The notes beneath the pieces were generated by a model. It was not told where the DNA came from and ran no database searches. It saw only the letters and a program-made list of their open reading frames with translations. From an uncultured Phocaeicola sp. (GTDB lineage: Bacteria > Bacteroidota > Bacteroidia > Bacteroidales > Bacteroidaceae): DNA of 64,000 nucleotides. Positions 1 to 10,289 of the stretch are shown here, in pieces (within the stretch, counting starts at the first letter, position 1; every line of letters begins with the position of its first letter). Location of the stretch: positions 40,670 through 104,669 of the forward strand of contig CANPVZ010000016.1 of NCBI GenBank assembly GCA_947581855.1, written 5' to 3'. Made by a program: the position numbers and the translations under genes.

Positions 1-13
1 TTTGGGTTTCGGC

Positions 14-1906
14 TTATTCCAAGTAAGTGTATCCGTAGAGTCCCGAACGGTAGTTAGAAAGGAATTCTTTTCCTTCTTCTACTGAAATCTTGCCCTCTTT
101 TACTGACTTGGTTACCCAAGTCTCCAATGTGCGTACCAATTTTTTCGGACTGTATTGCACGTAATCGAGCACCTCGGCAACCGTTTCACCGTCAATCAGT
201 TGGTCGATAGAATATCCTTTTTCATTGACGGAAATGTGAACGGCATTCGTGTCGCCGAAAAGGTTGTGCATATCGCCTAGTATTTCTTGATAAGCTCCTA
301 CAAGGAATACACCTATATAATAAGGCTCTTTCATTTTCAGTGAGTGTACGGGCAAGTAGTTGGATACGTTGCGGGTAGAAATGAAATTAGCAATCTTTCC
401 GTCGGAGTCGCAGGTAATATCCTGCAAGGTTGCCGAGCGGTCGGGTTTCTCGTCCAGACGCTGTATCGGCATGATGGGGAATATCTGGTCGATAGCCCAT
501 GAGTCCGGTAATGACTGGAATAGTGAAAAGTTACAGAAGTACTTGTCGGCAAGTAGTTTGCTCAGCTTACGGAATTCGTCCGGTGCATGCTTCAAACCGG
601 AAGCAATCTGATTGATTTCGCGAGTGACCGACCAATACAGTTTTTCTATTTGTGCTCGTGTCTTCAGATCGACAATGCCATGACTGAACAAGTCAAGTGC
701 CTCTTCGCGTATTTGCTGCGCATCGTGCCAAGCTTCCAACATGCGGTTTTGGTTCAGGTTATCCCATATTTCGTAAAGTTCTTGTACCAGTTCGTGGTCT
801 TCCGGGCTAACCTCCCATTCGTCATCCATCTCCGGCAGACTAGCCGTTTCCAATACTTCGAACACCAGCACCGAATGGTGTGCCGTCAATGAACGGCCGC
901 TTTCCGTAATTATGTTAGGGTGGGGAATGTCGTTCTTATCCGCAGCATCGACAAAAGTGGAGATAGAGTCGTTTACATATTCCTGGATGGAGTAATTTAC
1001 GCTACTTTCGCTACTGGAGGAACGTGTACCGTCATAGTCAACGCCCAATCCGCCTCCAATGTCTACAAAACTCACGTTGAAGCCCATGGAATGCAACTGC
1101 ACATAAAACTGCGAAGCCTCGCGCAAGGCGGTCTTGATGCGGCGTATCTTAGTGATTTGGCTGCCGATATGAAAATGAATGAGTTTCAGGCAATTTTTCA
1201 TATCTTTCTTTTCCAAAAAGTCGAGTGCTTCCAACAGTTCGCTGGAAGTTAGTCCGAATTTACTGGCATCGCCGCCGCTCTCTTCCCATTTGCCGCTGCC
1301 GGATGAGGCTAGCTTGATGCGGATGCCTATGTTAGGATTTACGTTTAACTGCTTGGCCATGCGGGCAATCAGTTTCAGTTCGTTCATTTTTTCTACTACG
1401 AGAAAGATGCGTTTGCCCATCTTTTGCGCCAGCAATGCCAATTCTATGTAACTTTCGTCTTTGTAACCGTTACAGATGATGAGCGAGTCATTGTCCGTAT
1501 TCATGGCAATCACTGCATGCAGTTCCGGTTTGGAACCGGCTTCCAGTCCCAGATTGAATTTCTTTCCGTGGCTGATGATTTCTTCTACTACCGGACGCAT
1601 TTGATTGACTTTGATGGGATAGATGATGAAGTTCTCGGCTTTGTATCCATACTCTTCCGCAGCTTGTTCGAAACATTTCGCCGTTTTCTCAATACGGTTG
1701 TCCAGAATGTCGGGAAAGCGAACAAGCACGGGGGCTGACATATCGCGTATCTGGAGCTCGTCCATCAGTTCTTTCAGATCGACTTCCACGCCGTCTTTAC
1801 GAGGAGTTACCACAACGTGTCCCTTTTCGTTGATTCCAAAATAAGAAGTACCCCAACCGGTAATGTTGTAGAGTTCTTCGGAATCCTCAATGCGCCATTT
1901 TCTCAT
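14..1906 (-). CDS. speA: Biosynthetic arginine decarboxylase
   Basis: PLP-dependent enzyme that decarboxylates L-arginine to agmatine, the first step of agmatine-based polyamine synthesis; cytoplasmic. The 630-residue length is usual for the SpeA family. The PLP lysine sits in the motif YPIKVNQ (Lys about residue 99). The glycine-rich DIGGGLGVDYDG (about residue 280) and ESGRSLTAHH (about 340) are the typical fold III PLP-phosphate contacts. The ATG at 1906 gives a normal N-terminus. It is followed 27 bp upstream on the same strand by aroK, so the two may be cotranscribed with topA. The polyamine transporter potABCD lies 23 kb away, not in the same unit. Identification is secure from sequence. 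Confidence 0.97.
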   Translation of the reverse strand: MRKWRIEDSEELYNITGWGTSYFGINEKGHVVVTPRKDGVEVDLKELMDELQIRDMSAPVLVRFPDILDNRIEKTAKCFEQAAEEYGYKAENFIIYPIKVNQMRPVVEEIISHGKKFNLGLEAGSKPELHAVIAMNTDNDSLIICNGYKDESYIELALLAQKMGKRIFLVVEKMNELKLIARMAKQLNVNPNIGIRIKLASSGSGKWEESGGDASKFGLTSSELLEALDFLEKKDMKNCLKLIHFHIGSQITKIRRIKTALREASQFYVQLHSMGFNVSFVDIGGGLGVDYDGTRSSSSESSVNYSIQEYVNDSISTFVDAADKNDIPHPNIITESGRSLTAHHSVLVFEVLETASLPEMDDEWEVSPEDHELVQELYEIWDNLNQNRMLEAWHDAQQIREEALDLFSHGIVDLKTRAQIEKLYWSVTREINQIASGLKHAPDEFRKLSKLLADKYFCNFSLFQSLPDSWAIDQIFPIMPIQRLDEKPDRSATLQDITCDSDGKIANFISTRNVSNYLPVHSLKMKEPYYIGVFLVGAYQEILGDMHNLFGDTNAVHISVNEKGYSIDQLIDGETVAEVLDYVQYSPKKLVRTLETWVTKSVKEGKISVEEGKEFLSNYRSGLYGYTYLE

Positions 1907-1933
1907 TTCTCAATAGGTTTCAGAGTTTATTCT

Positions 1934-2461
1934 TTATAGATTTAATAGTTTGCGTAATCGGCTGATTGATTCTTCTATTTGTTGGTGGTTCTCCAACAAG
2001 CTTGTGTCGAGTATATATTTTGCCCGGGAATAGAACGGTTCGCGCACCTCAAGCGAACGGACAATGAATTCCATCATCTCTTTGTCGGTTTTATCAGCCA
2101 GTAAAGGGCGTTTGTATCTTCCCGGTTGCAGGTGGCGGAACAGAACTTCCGGCGATGCTTTCAGATATACGGTCATAGCTTGTCGGTTCATGTATTCCAT
2201 GTTGTCGAAAAAGCATGGCGTACCCCCTCCTGCTGAAATCACTACATTCTCGAACTCTGCAACCTCGTGGAGCATTTCTTTTTCCAGTTTCCGAAATCCC
2301 TCTTCTCCCCGTTCGGCAAACAGTTGGGATACGGTTTGACAGAAACGGTTCTCGATGAACCAGTCGAGATCGAAGAAGGCTAGTCCCAGTTCTTGAGAAA
2401 GTGCTTTGCCCAAAGTCGTTTTTCCGGCACCCATATAACCGATAAGTATGATGCGGATCAT
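1934..2461 (-). CDS. aroK: Shikimate kinase
   Basis: Phosphorylates shikimate at the 3-hydroxyl with ATP in the chorismate pathway. The 175-residue protein begins with the P-loop GYMGAGKTT (residues 8-16), then FDLDWFIE with the Mg/shikimate-binding Asp, RKLEKEML with a substrate Arg, SAGGGTPC (shikimate-binding glycines) and the lid segment PGRYKRPLL with its Arg. Length is normal for a single-domain AroK. It starts only 3 bp after the topA stop, so it is almost certainly translated from the topA transcript. No unusual features. Confidence 0.96.
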   Translation of the reverse strand: MIRIILIGYMGAGKTTLGKALSQELGLAFFDLDWFIENRFCQTVSQLFAERGEEGFRKLEKEMLHEVAEFENVVISAGGGTPCFFDNMEYMNRQAMTVYLKASPEVLFRHLQPGRYKRPLLADKTDKEMMEFIVRSLEVREPFYSRAKYILDTSLLENHQQIEESISRLRKLLNL

Positions 2462-2464
2462 GGC

Positions 2465-4819
2465 TTATGCTTTCTTTTTGGCGGTATAACGTCCGCGTTT
2501 GGGAGTGGAGGCACTGCCTTTTTCATCTTGTTTCCGGACAATCTCCATGCATTGGCTATAAGTCAGTTCAGCCGGTGCTGTAGTCAGTGTTTTAGGCAGT
2601 TTATAGTTTGTTCCCTTGTAACAGATGTATGGGCCGAAGCGTCCGTTGAGTACTTCCAAATCCGTATCTTCGAATCTTTTGATATGCTTTTCTTCTTCCG
2701 CTTTCCGTTTGGCTTCAATTAGTTCTACGGCTTCTTCCAGAGTAATCTCCATCGGGTCTATTCCTTTGGGCAGGGAGATATACTTATTGTTGTGGCGTAC
2801 ATACGGTCCGAAACGTCCGGTACCGATTGTAACGGTTTTCTCTTCAAAATCGCCCAATGTACGAGGGAGTTTGAAAAGCTCCAATGCTTCTTCTAAAGTA
2901 ATGGTTTCGATGGATTGGCCTTTTTTCATTTGTGCGAAGCGTGGCTTTTCTTCATCTTCGGCACTGCCGATTTGTACCACCGGACCAAAACGTCCGATTT
3001 TTACGGATATCGGTTTGCCGGACACTGGGTCGGTTCCCAGCATACGTTCACCCACTTTATGTTCCGTTTTTACAGCTAACGTTTTTTCTACCAAAGGTTC
3101 AAACTGGCTGTAGAAACCTTGCATGACTTTTGTCCATTCTTTTTCTCCCTCGGCTACCTCATCAAATTCTTTTTCTACATTTGCCGTGAAGTTGTAATCC
3201 ATGATTTCCGGGAAATATTCGAGCAGAAAGTCGTTGACCACCGTACCGATATCGGTAGGAATTAATTTGCCTTTTTCGCTGCCTGTCAGTTCCGTTTTGA
3301 TCACGTCGGTAATGGTTTCGTCTTCCAGCGACATGATATTATATTTCCTTTCTACTCCCGGTTTATCGCCTTTCTCTACATATTCACGTTGCTGGATGGT
3401 AGAAATGGTAGGTGCGTAAGTAGATGGACGCCCAATGCCCAGTTCCTCGAGTTTCCGTACCAGACTGGCTTCCGTATAACGCGGTGGGTGTTGGGTAAAG
3501 CGTTCCGTAGCCACAATCTCTTTACGTTCCAGTGTCTGACCTTTCTTTAGCGGAGGTAACAGGCGGCTTTCATCTTCTTGTTCTGCATCATCGTCATAAG
3601 ATTCTTTATACACGCGTAAGAATCCGTCGAACTTAACTACCTCGCCTGTGGCAACAAACGTTTCGGTTATTCCGGAAACGGAAATCATGGCAGTGGTTTT
3701 CTCCAATTCGGCATCGGCCATTTGCGAAGCGAGGGTGCGTTTCCATATCAGGTCGTACAATCTCTTTTCCTGCTGGCTACCTTCGATGTTTTGCTTGTCC
3801 ATATAAGTAGGACGTATGGCCTCGTGTGCTTCCTGAGCCCCTTTCGATTTGGTAGCGAACTGGCGTACTTTTACGTACTCTTCTCCCATGAGTGAGAGAA
3901 CGGTTTCTTTGCTTGCATTGATTGCCAGAGATGATAGGTTCACCGAATCGGTACGCATATAGGTAATGTTTCCCGATTCATATAGTTTTTGCGCTACCAT
4001 CATAGTTTGTGCCACGGTGAATCCTAATTTGCGTGCTGCTTCTTGTTGTAGAGTCGAAGTGGTGAAAGGAGCTGACGGCGACTTTTTTACAGGTTTCGTG
4101 GCAATATCGGCAATATGGAAAGAAGCCGATTTGCATTTCTGCAAGAAAGTAAAAGCTTCTTTCTTTGTTTTAAAACGATTACTAAGTTCAGCTTTCAGTT
4201 CTACGTTCTTTCCGTCAGCATCGGGTACGATGAATACGGCTGTCACCCGGAAAGAAGCCTCTGTTTTAAATGCTTGTATTTCTCGTTCGCGTTCTACAAT
4301 CAGACGTACGGTAACCGATTGTACACGACCTGCCGAGAGGGCGGGCTTCACTTTCCGCCATAATACCGGCGATAGCTTGAAGCCTACAATACGGTCGAGT
4401 ACGCGGCGTGCTTGCTGTGCATTAACCAAATTGATGTTGATATCGCGTGGTGTTTCAATTGCTTTCAGAATAGCACTTTTGGTGATTTCGTGGAAAACAA
4501 TGCGTTTAGTGTTTTCCGGTTTTAAGTTGAGCACTTCGAATAAATGCCATGAAATGGCCTCTCCCTCGCGGTCCTCATCGGATGCAAGCCATACCATTTC
4601 GGCTGATTTCGCTTCGGATTGCAGTTCGGATACCAATTTCTTCTTTTCTGCCGGAATTTCATAGTCCGGCTGGAAAGTATTGGTGTCTATACTAAATTCT
4701 TTCTTTTTTAAATCGCGGATATGTCCGTAGCTTGAAAGAACTTTGTAGTCTTTTCCCAGAAACTTTTCGATTGTTTTTGCCTTTGCAGGAGACTCAACGA
4801 TAACAAGATTTTTTTGCAT
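2465..4819 (-). CDS. topA: DNA topoisomerase I (type IA)
   Basis: Relaxes negative supercoils by single-strand cleavage. The Toprim domain opens with VIVESPAKAK and contains DEDREGEAISWH. The cleavage tyrosine is in ITYMRTDS (about residue 290). The C-terminus has three copies of a GRFGP-type repeat module (for example GRFGPVVQIG and GRFGPYVRH) and a Lys/Arg-rich tail instead of classical four-Cys zinc fingers, as in other Bacteroidetes. I chose the ATG at 4819 (protein begins MQKNLVIVES). An in-frame ATG at 4852 would add 11 residues but lies inside the likely -7 promoter box at 4850-4857. Its stop is 3 bp from the aroK start. Confidence 0.96.
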   Translation of the reverse strand: MQKNLVIVESPAKAKTIEKFLGKDYKVLSSYGHIRDLKKKEFSIDTNTFQPDYEIPAEKKKLVSELQSEAKSAEMVWLASDEDREGEAISWHLFEVLNLKPENTKRIVFHEITKSAILKAIETPRDININLVNAQQARRVLDRIVGFKLSPVLWRKVKPALSAGRVQSVTVRLIVEREREIQAFKTEASFRVTAVFIVPDADGKNVELKAELSNRFKTKKEAFTFLQKCKSASFHIADIATKPVKKSPSAPFTTSTLQQEAARKLGFTVAQTMMVAQKLYESGNITYMRTDSVNLSSLAINASKETVLSLMGEEYVKVRQFATKSKGAQEAHEAIRPTYMDKQNIEGSQQEKRLYDLIWKRTLASQMADAELEKTTAMISVSGITETFVATGEVVKFDGFLRVYKESYDDDAEQEDESRLLPPLKKGQTLERKEIVATERFTQHPPRYTEASLVRKLEELGIGRPSTYAPTISTIQQREYVEKGDKPGVERKYNIMSLEDETITDVIKTELTGSEKGKLIPTDIGTVVNDFLLEYFPEIMDYNFTANVEKEFDEVAEGEKEWTKVMQGFYSQFEPLVEKTLAVKTEHKVGERMLGTDPVSGKPISVKIGRFGPVVQIGSAEDEEKPRFAQMKKGQSIETITLEEALELFKLPRTLGDFEEKTVTIGTGRFGPYVRHNNKYISLPKGIDPMEITLEEAVELIEAKRKAEEEKHIKRFEDTDLEVLNGRFGPYICYKGTNYKLPKTLTTAPAELTYSQCMEIVRKQDEKGSASTPKRGRYTAKKKA

Positions 4820-4849
4820 GCTTTTGTTATAACCCATTAAAATTCGGCG

Positions 4850-4907
4850 CAAAAGTAGAAAAAAAAGTAGATTATCTCTTATAATAAGGTATAAATCTAC
4901 ATTTTTT
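4850..4907 (-). promoter_or_regulatory. topA promoter preceded by a hairpin
   Basis: On the minus strand TACTTTTG (4857-4850) fits the Bacteroidetes -7 box TAnnTTTG and would start transcription about 25 nt before the topA ATG. Just upstream is an imperfect stem, with arms containing GTAGATT and AATCTAC (4867-4900), running into a T-tract. It could terminate readthrough from the outer-membrane-protein operon upstream. No convincing -33 box is visible. Confidence 0.5.
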
Positions 4908-5142
4908 AGGGAAAAAGAGAGATTTTTCTTTCGTTGTCTATTTATATATGTATTTAATTCATGCTTTTTTTAATAATGAAACTCTCTATAATTTGTTTTA
5001 TCATTAAGAATAATAAGAAAGTGTATTTATTGTCTCCGAGTTTAAAGAATACTCCAACAGATGATTGTAGGTTTTGGTCTGTACAGGCAACTTTTGGTGA
5101 ACAAATGATATATTGTATTGATGCGCTTTGGTTATTGTAGAT

Positions 5143-5263
5143 AAAAAGTGCCACTTTATCTTATGAAAATTAGGTGTAAAGTGGCACTTTTTCTATAGTT
5201 GCGCCCTGTCAGTTTTAAATTAGACGTTTTAATCTAAACTTTCAGACTTTTTGGACAGCACCT
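5143..5263 (-). repeat. Palindromic MITE-like element, copy A
   Basis: Perfect 16-bp inverted repeat: AAAAAGTGCCACTTTA at 5143-5158 and its reverse complement at 5177-5192, with an 18-nt loop. About 55 bp further lies TTTTTGGACAGCACCT (5248-5263), which resembles a transposon end. Related copies occur at 29.74 and 29.88 kb. The hairpin with T-runs on both sides probably also terminates the 5321-7063 gene. The rest of 4908-5142 holds no credible gene. Confidence 0.7.
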
Positions 5264-5320
5264 TTATAAGACTTACCGGTGTTTGATAATGAGAAACTAC
5301 CGTTTATCAATTTAGATCAG

Positions 5321-7063
5321 TCAGAAGCGAAGGCTCGCCCCCAGCATAAAATTAATTTTTTCCGTAGGATACCCCCAATAATACTGGTAAGAACGATTGA
5401 AAAGGTTATCAGCCTTCACCCATACGGAGGTATTTTCCAGCAACGGATAGGAGAGAGTTAGGTACAGATCGTTGATGGCTTCCATCTCTCCTTTGTAACG
5501 ACTGGTGTATTGATAACCTGCTTCCCAGTTGAGCTTCTCAACTTTACCAGTGACATTCAGGCGCAGGTCGAAAGCCGGTTTGGTGTACAGGTACGATTTG
5601 TTGTCCTTATCGGTGCTCCAACTGTGATATACGGCTTGGGCGGACACGCTTATCAGGTCTTTATACAGATAATTGGCGGAAAGTCCACCTTTCACCGAGT
5701 TAGCTTTGTCTTGTGTCAGCATGTTCGGACCATAGGAATCGGGAATCACCAGCAAGTCATCGTCGCATAGTTCGTAACCGCCGAACAGATGTAAGTTGAA
5801 ACCTTGCGAGATTCCGGCTTTGAAGCCCACCGTTGCATCCAGTTGCATGTGCGTATTCTTTAGTTGCTGGATAGCGTCCCAGTAAGGAGATAGGGCATTC
5901 ATCCGACGGAAGTCGCTGGGCATGACACCCCCTTTTCCTTGGATGTAGAAAATATAGCTTTCACTGAAAGGAAACTCAACCAATACATCTGGCGCAATTT
6001 TGATTCCGCTGTCAAAACCGGTGCTCCAATCTATTTGGGCTCCGATTCGCAGTCGTAAAGTTTCTTGCGTAAGCGCATAGTAAGGATTCAAACGGAAAAG
6101 CATATAGTTCTCGAACGGAGGTAGGCTTATTGTATTTTGGGCATTGTTATCAGCTTCGTTCATTCCGTTCAAACCTGTTCCGGATAAATTAGCGAGCATA
6201 GTTGTTCTGTCTCCTCCCGTATAAGAAGGCACCGTGTAAGTTTTGTCATCCTGCGAATAGTTGTAATGGTTTATTTCGATATCCAATCCAAGCTTGTTTT
6301 CAGCAGACACTTGATAAGAGACCCCGGCGTTTGCGTGGATACCCGTTTCGGAACGTCCATCGCCCGACTCTTGTGCAAAATAGAAATACTTCTGTCCAAA
6401 GAAAGTAAAATCCACTCCTGCAGTGTATTGCCATTTATGATCGGGTAAGGCGGAGCGCAGATAAATACCTATGTTACCGGTGGTGTTGTCTTGTTTGTCG
6501 CTTAATTGCCCTGCGTAAGGCAAATAATTGAATGTTTGCAACCCGAAGCTGCCTTTTACTCCTAATTCTGCTTGTCTAAAACGGTGCGAGTAATGTCCGT
6601 TGATTTGGGTTTGGTAAAAGCGGGATGACCATTTCTCTTTGCTGTCCGGAAGTTCCAGTTTGGCATGTTGTCCGTCGAATGCAGCAGACACGTGCAGGTT
6701 ATCCTTTTTACCCAGACTGTACAAATAACTGATGCGTCCCAACAGGTTGCCGTAGTTGCCATATCCCAGGTTTACCCACCCGCGTGTGGCATCCGTCTGC
6801 ATAGGCATAGGAGCAAAGTTAGACATAGAATAGGGCTTGAACGCAGAGAAAGGCTTCTCTGTGCGCGCATATTCTATTTCCTTTTTAGTGACGGACGGTT
6901 CTTCGATGCGTGGCAATACATTGATTTTGTTGGCATCCATAATGTTCGGATTGTATTCGTTTTCCACCACCACGGTACGGGTAAGCGTCGTATCTTTCTG
7001 CGCCTGAAGCGGAGAAGCGGCAATGCTTCCCAGCCATAACGCTATAAAAATGCTTCTTTTCAT
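5321..7063 (-). CDS. Outer-membrane beta-barrel protein (TonB-receptor-like)
   Basis: A 580-residue protein with a cleavable signal peptide ending near SPLQAQ (residue 22) and long stretches of alternating aromatic/polar residues typical of outer-membrane beta strands. It ends with a C-terminal Phe (ASLRF), the usual signal for barrel assembly. The last 70 residues (VWVKADNLFNRSYQYY) resemble the end of TonB-dependent receptors, but there is no plug domain, so a transport role is not shown. It is the last gene of a three-gene minus-strand run with the TPR protein and the Nudix hydrolase. Function unknown; the outer-membrane location is a confident inference. Confidence 0.75.
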   Translation of the reverse strand: MKRSIFIALWLGSIAASPLQAQKDTTLTRTVVVENEYNPNIMDANKINVLPRIEEPSVTKKEIEYARTEKPFSAFKPYSMSNFAPMPMQTDATRGWVNLGYGNYGNLLGRISYLYSLGKKDNLHVSAAFDGQHAKLELPDSKEKWSSRFYQTQINGHYSHRFRQAELGVKGSFGLQTFNYLPYAGQLSDKQDNTTGNIGIYLRSALPDHKWQYTAGVDFTFFGQKYFYFAQESGDGRSETGIHANAGVSYQVSAENKLGLDIEINHYNYSQDDKTYTVPSYTGGDRTTMLANLSGTGLNGMNEADNNAQNTISLPPFENYMLFRLNPYYALTQETLRLRIGAQIDWSTGFDSGIKIAPDVLVEFPFSESYIFYIQGKGGVMPSDFRRMNALSPYWDAIQQLKNTHMQLDATVGFKAGISQGFNLHLFGGYELCDDDLLVIPDSYGPNMLTQDKANSVKGGLSANYLYKDLISVSAQAVYHSWSTDKDNKSYLYTKPAFDLRLNVTGKVEKLNWEAGYQYTSRYKGEMEAINDLYLTLSYPLLENTSVWVKADNLFNRSYQYYWGYPTEKINFMLGASLRF

Positions 7064-7250
7064 ATTTGCCTTTCGTTTTTAGCTTGTTACTCTTTTACTT
7101 TTTACTTAAACTTTAAATCGCACTGAGAGCTCTTTATCTGTTGCTGTTAACGCTGGATATTTGTTTTTCATTATCTTGCGGTTGTCCAATGTCGGCATGT
7201 AGATACGCATGCCGGAACGAGCCTTTTGGGCCCGGTTGTTGCTTACCGCC

Positions 7251-10200
7251 TTAATTAAGATTCTGCAAGCGGGTTTCAATCCGTTCGGCAATATCATCGT
7301 CCGCCTGATAGTTTTGTTTCAGCGAAAGCAAATATTGGCGGGCTTCCACTTTACGTCCCATCTTTGCATATACGTCCGATAAAAGTACAAAGCTGCGTGC
7401 CAGCCAGTAAGCGTGCGGAGTGCTGACGTCAATATATTCGAGTAACTCCTTTTCAGCTTGCTCATTTTGGCCGTTGTCGTACAAATATTGCGCCAAGCGG
7501 TATTTTGCTTCGGCTCCGTAGAGGTTACGCGTATCTTTAGCCAACTCTTTTAAGTCTGGCAATGCTTGTTCCGGATGAGTGGCAAGTGCCGCTTTTGCCC
7601 GATAATAGCGCGTCTCGTTGTTCAGTTCCGGCGTCAGTTTCGGGTTCGTCAACATTTCGTTAGCTATCAGTATGGTTTCATGGGTATCATTCAATAAATA
7701 AGCGCTACGTAGGATACCTGTCTGAGCCAACATTCTGCGTTCGGCAGAAGCCGTTTTCTCTTTCAGTAATTTATAGATAGACAACGCTTTATCGTATTCT
7801 TTAGCATTGAATGCCAGTTCGCCGCCCATTACCATTGCTTCTTCGGAAAATTTATTGTTAGGAAACTCCATCACTTTCTCCAGATGGAGTCGTGCCTCGG
7901 AATTGTTTTTCTCGTTGTAAGCAATCAGCCCTAGGTAATAGTGTGCGTTCAGTTGGAATGCACCGTTAGGGAATGATTGTAAATAATGGTTGAAGCTGTT
8001 TCGGGCGGGGGCAATCTCTCCGCGCATATACACCCGTTCGGCTGCCACATAAGTCAGCGAGTCACGCTCATCATTGGCTAAAGCGATGCCTCCTTTCTGC
8101 GAAGCGACAAAAGTGGCGTATTCATCGACGTTATTCAGGTCGATATAGATAGATTTCAAGTCGCGCTGAGCCTGCAAAGCCTCTTCGCTGCCAGGGTAGT
8201 TGCTGATAACCTGCTTATAAGCTGCGACGGCTTCGGGATATTTATCGTCCTGATAATAGAGAAGCCCTATTTCGCCGGCACCTTTTCGGGCAATGGAACT
8301 TTCGGGGAATTGCTCTACCAGTGTACGGAACGAAGCGATAGCTTCATCGTTGTTCTCCAGTTGCACATAAGCGCGGCCCCGTTCATAGAGTGCATCGTCA
8401 ATGTAAGGAGAATGTGGAAATTGTTCTATTAACCGGTTCAAAGAAGTAATTTTACCTCCATAATCCTTTTGTAGTCCCTTTACAAATGCAATTTGATACA
8501 AGGCATAATCTCCGGATGAGGGGTATAGTTCGGCCGCATGGTCGTAAAGTTGGCGTGCTTCATCGAAATTGCGGGTGTAGAAACGACAGTCGCCTAACCG
8601 ATTGTAAGCGTCAGCTCTAATGGCCATGTCCGCAGTGTTGGGCTGGTCGATAAATTTCTTGAACCAACTGCCGGCTTCGGCATAATTTTTTTGTTTGAAA
8701 GCTGTGTAACCCAAGTTGTATAAAGCCAGCCTGTAAGATTCTTCAGACGGATTAACCGCCAGAGAAAGGAATTGTTTGAAATCTCGTGCAGCTTCGGCAT
8801 ATCGGCCTTGGCGGTATGCCGCTTCGCCTCGCCAATAATAAGCGTCGGCTTGAGTTCGGCGATTATAAGAGCCTAGTGCGAGAGATTGGTTCAAATATTC
8901 CACAGCTTGTTTGAAATCGGCATTGGCAAACGCTTGCGTACCCAACCTGAACAAAATCTTTTGCTTTGCCTCCAAAATGCGGCTTCCCGGATGGCTTATT
9001 TTTGCGATGGATTGTAAGGCGGCCTCATAGCTGCGAGTATTCATATACACTTCCACTAAATAGTCGTTCACTTTTTCGGTGTAAGCCGACTGAGGGAATT
9101 CGTTAAGGAAACGTTCGAACACCGTAACTGATTCGGCAAAAGGAGAATAAGAAGTTTCGTGAATGCACAGCGCATAGTTGTAAAGCGCTTGTTCGGTTAC
9201 AGCCGGATCGCCTTTCAGTGCGGAGGCTTGCTCGAAAGCCATACGTGCCTGAGGTTTGTTTTGCAGTTGAATATAACAAAGCCCCATGTGCAGGTATGCG
9301 TTTTGCGACAAAGCATCTTGCTCGAAGGTAGTTCTCTCCAGTGTTTCGGCGGCACGCAAGTAGGCCCGTGTGTGGTAGTAAGACATGCCTAACCGGTAAA
9401 GCGCGTTGCGATCGGGCTGATTTACGCTATGTACATATTCCTCCAAAGGAACAATAGCCTGCTCGTATTGCCTTTGGCCGTAGAGCGCTCCTCCGAGGAT
9501 ACGTTTTTCTTCTGTTTGGATGCTCTCTATAGTAGAAAGACGGTGATGCGCAATGTCTGATAAAAACTGATGGATCTTCCGTTCCGTAGTGATTTCTTTT
9601 TGCGCTTCGGCATAACGTCCTTGCGCCAGATAAATGTCGGCAATGTAACAAGGCACGTCGTAGCCGAATTGCTTGCTGTGGCGCAGGTTTTCGAATATAG
9701 GCAAAGCTTGTTCGTAACGTTTTTCGGCATAGTCGATATAAGCTTTGTAATAAGCGGCCTCTTCCCGGTATTGAGTGCTGCATGCCTGCACTACGCTTAA
9801 TAACACATACGCTTTTTGCAAATTGCCGGTTTCAATATAAGCTATTGCCTGATGCAATGTGCATTCGTCGCGTTCCTCGTTCGGCAGCGCATCCAGGTCG
9901 CAATGTTCGAATTGCTCGATGGCTTCGGCATATTTTCCCTCGTAAAAATAAGCGTTGCCGATAAGGGCGTTCACCCTGTTCCGATAAACCGATTCCGGAT
10001 ATTCTTTCAAGTAATGTTGCAGGATGGCTATGCATTCTTTGTCCTTCAGTTCATAGGCCGAGCAAGCCAGCATGTAATCCGCCTCGCTTATCGTTTCATA
10101 GGGGAGTCCTTTCTTTTTTACATATTCTTGCAGCAAACGTGTGGTTGCCGGATAATTCTTCTGTACAAAAAGTTGTTTTGCCTCTTCAAAAGTCTTTTCC

Positions 10201-10289
10201 GACGAACCTATCGGTACATGGCGTTGTGCCATGTTTGCTATGGAGACTGTTCCGAATAAAGCAACTAACAAGATTCGTTTGATTTTCAT
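7251..10289 (-). CDS. Large secreted tetratricopeptide-repeat protein
   Basis: A 1012-residue protein with signal peptide (MKIKRILLVALFGTVSIANMAQ) and at least fifteen TPR-type helical hairpins from about residue 30 to the end, many with the A-x-Y-G/A-x-A pattern (KYAEAIEQF, RYAEAARDF, NYAEAGSWF). Such proteins act as periplasmic or outer-membrane-associated scaffolds. It lies directly upstream of a beta-barrel protein (187-bp gap), which fits a shared envelope role. Its ATG overlaps the Nudix stop by 4 bp, indicating translational coupling. The actual partner and function are not known. Confidence 0.85.
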   Translation of the reverse strand: MKIKRILLVALFGTVSIANMAQRHVPIGSSEKTFEEAKQLFVQKNYPATTRLLQEYVKKKGLPYETISEADYMLACSAYELKDKECIAILQHYLKEYPESVYRNRVNALIGNAYFYEGKYAEAIEQFEHCDLDALPNEERDECTLHQAIAYIETGNLQKAYVLLSVVQACSTQYREEAAYYKAYIDYAEKRYEQALPIFENLRHSKQFGYDVPCYIADIYLAQGRYAEAQKEITTERKIHQFLSDIAHHRLSTIESIQTEEKRILGGALYGQRQYEQAIVPLEEYVHSVNQPDRNALYRLGMSYYHTRAYLRAAETLERTTFEQDALSQNAYLHMGLCYIQLQNKPQARMAFEQASALKGDPAVTEQALYNYALCIHETSYSPFAESVTVFERFLNEFPQSAYTEKVNDYLVEVYMNTRSYEAALQSIAKISHPGSRILEAKQKILFRLGTQAFANADFKQAVEYLNQSLALGSYNRRTQADAYYWRGEAAYRQGRYAEAARDFKQFLSLAVNPSEESYRLALYNLGYTAFKQKNYAEAGSWFKKFIDQPNTADMAIRADAYNRLGDCRFYTRNFDEARQLYDHAAELYPSSGDYALYQIAFVKGLQKDYGGKITSLNRLIEQFPHSPYIDDALYERGRAYVQLENNDEAIASFRTLVEQFPESSIARKGAGEIGLLYYQDDKYPEAVAAYKQVISNYPGSEEALQAQRDLKSIYIDLNNVDEYATFVASQKGGIALANDERDSLTYVAAERVYMRGEIAPARNSFNHYLQSFPNGAFQLNAHYYLGLIAYNEKNNSEARLHLEKVMEFPNNKFSEEAMVMGGELAFNAKEYDKALSIYKLLKEKTASAERRMLAQTGILRSAYLLNDTHETILIANEMLTNPKLTPELNNETRYYRAKAALATHPEQALPDLKELAKDTRNLYGAEAKYRLAQYLYDNGQNEQAEKELLEYIDVSTPHAYWLARSFVLLSDVYAKMGRKVEARQYLLSLKQNYQADDDIAERIETRLQNLN

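Noticed and set aside
4954..5154. 66-codon minus-strand frame
   Set aside because: Runs into palindromic element A; no signal, motif or ribosome site.
7106..7297. 63-codon frame between the barrel and TPR genes
   Set aside because: Starts inside the TPR gene in another frame and shows no family features.
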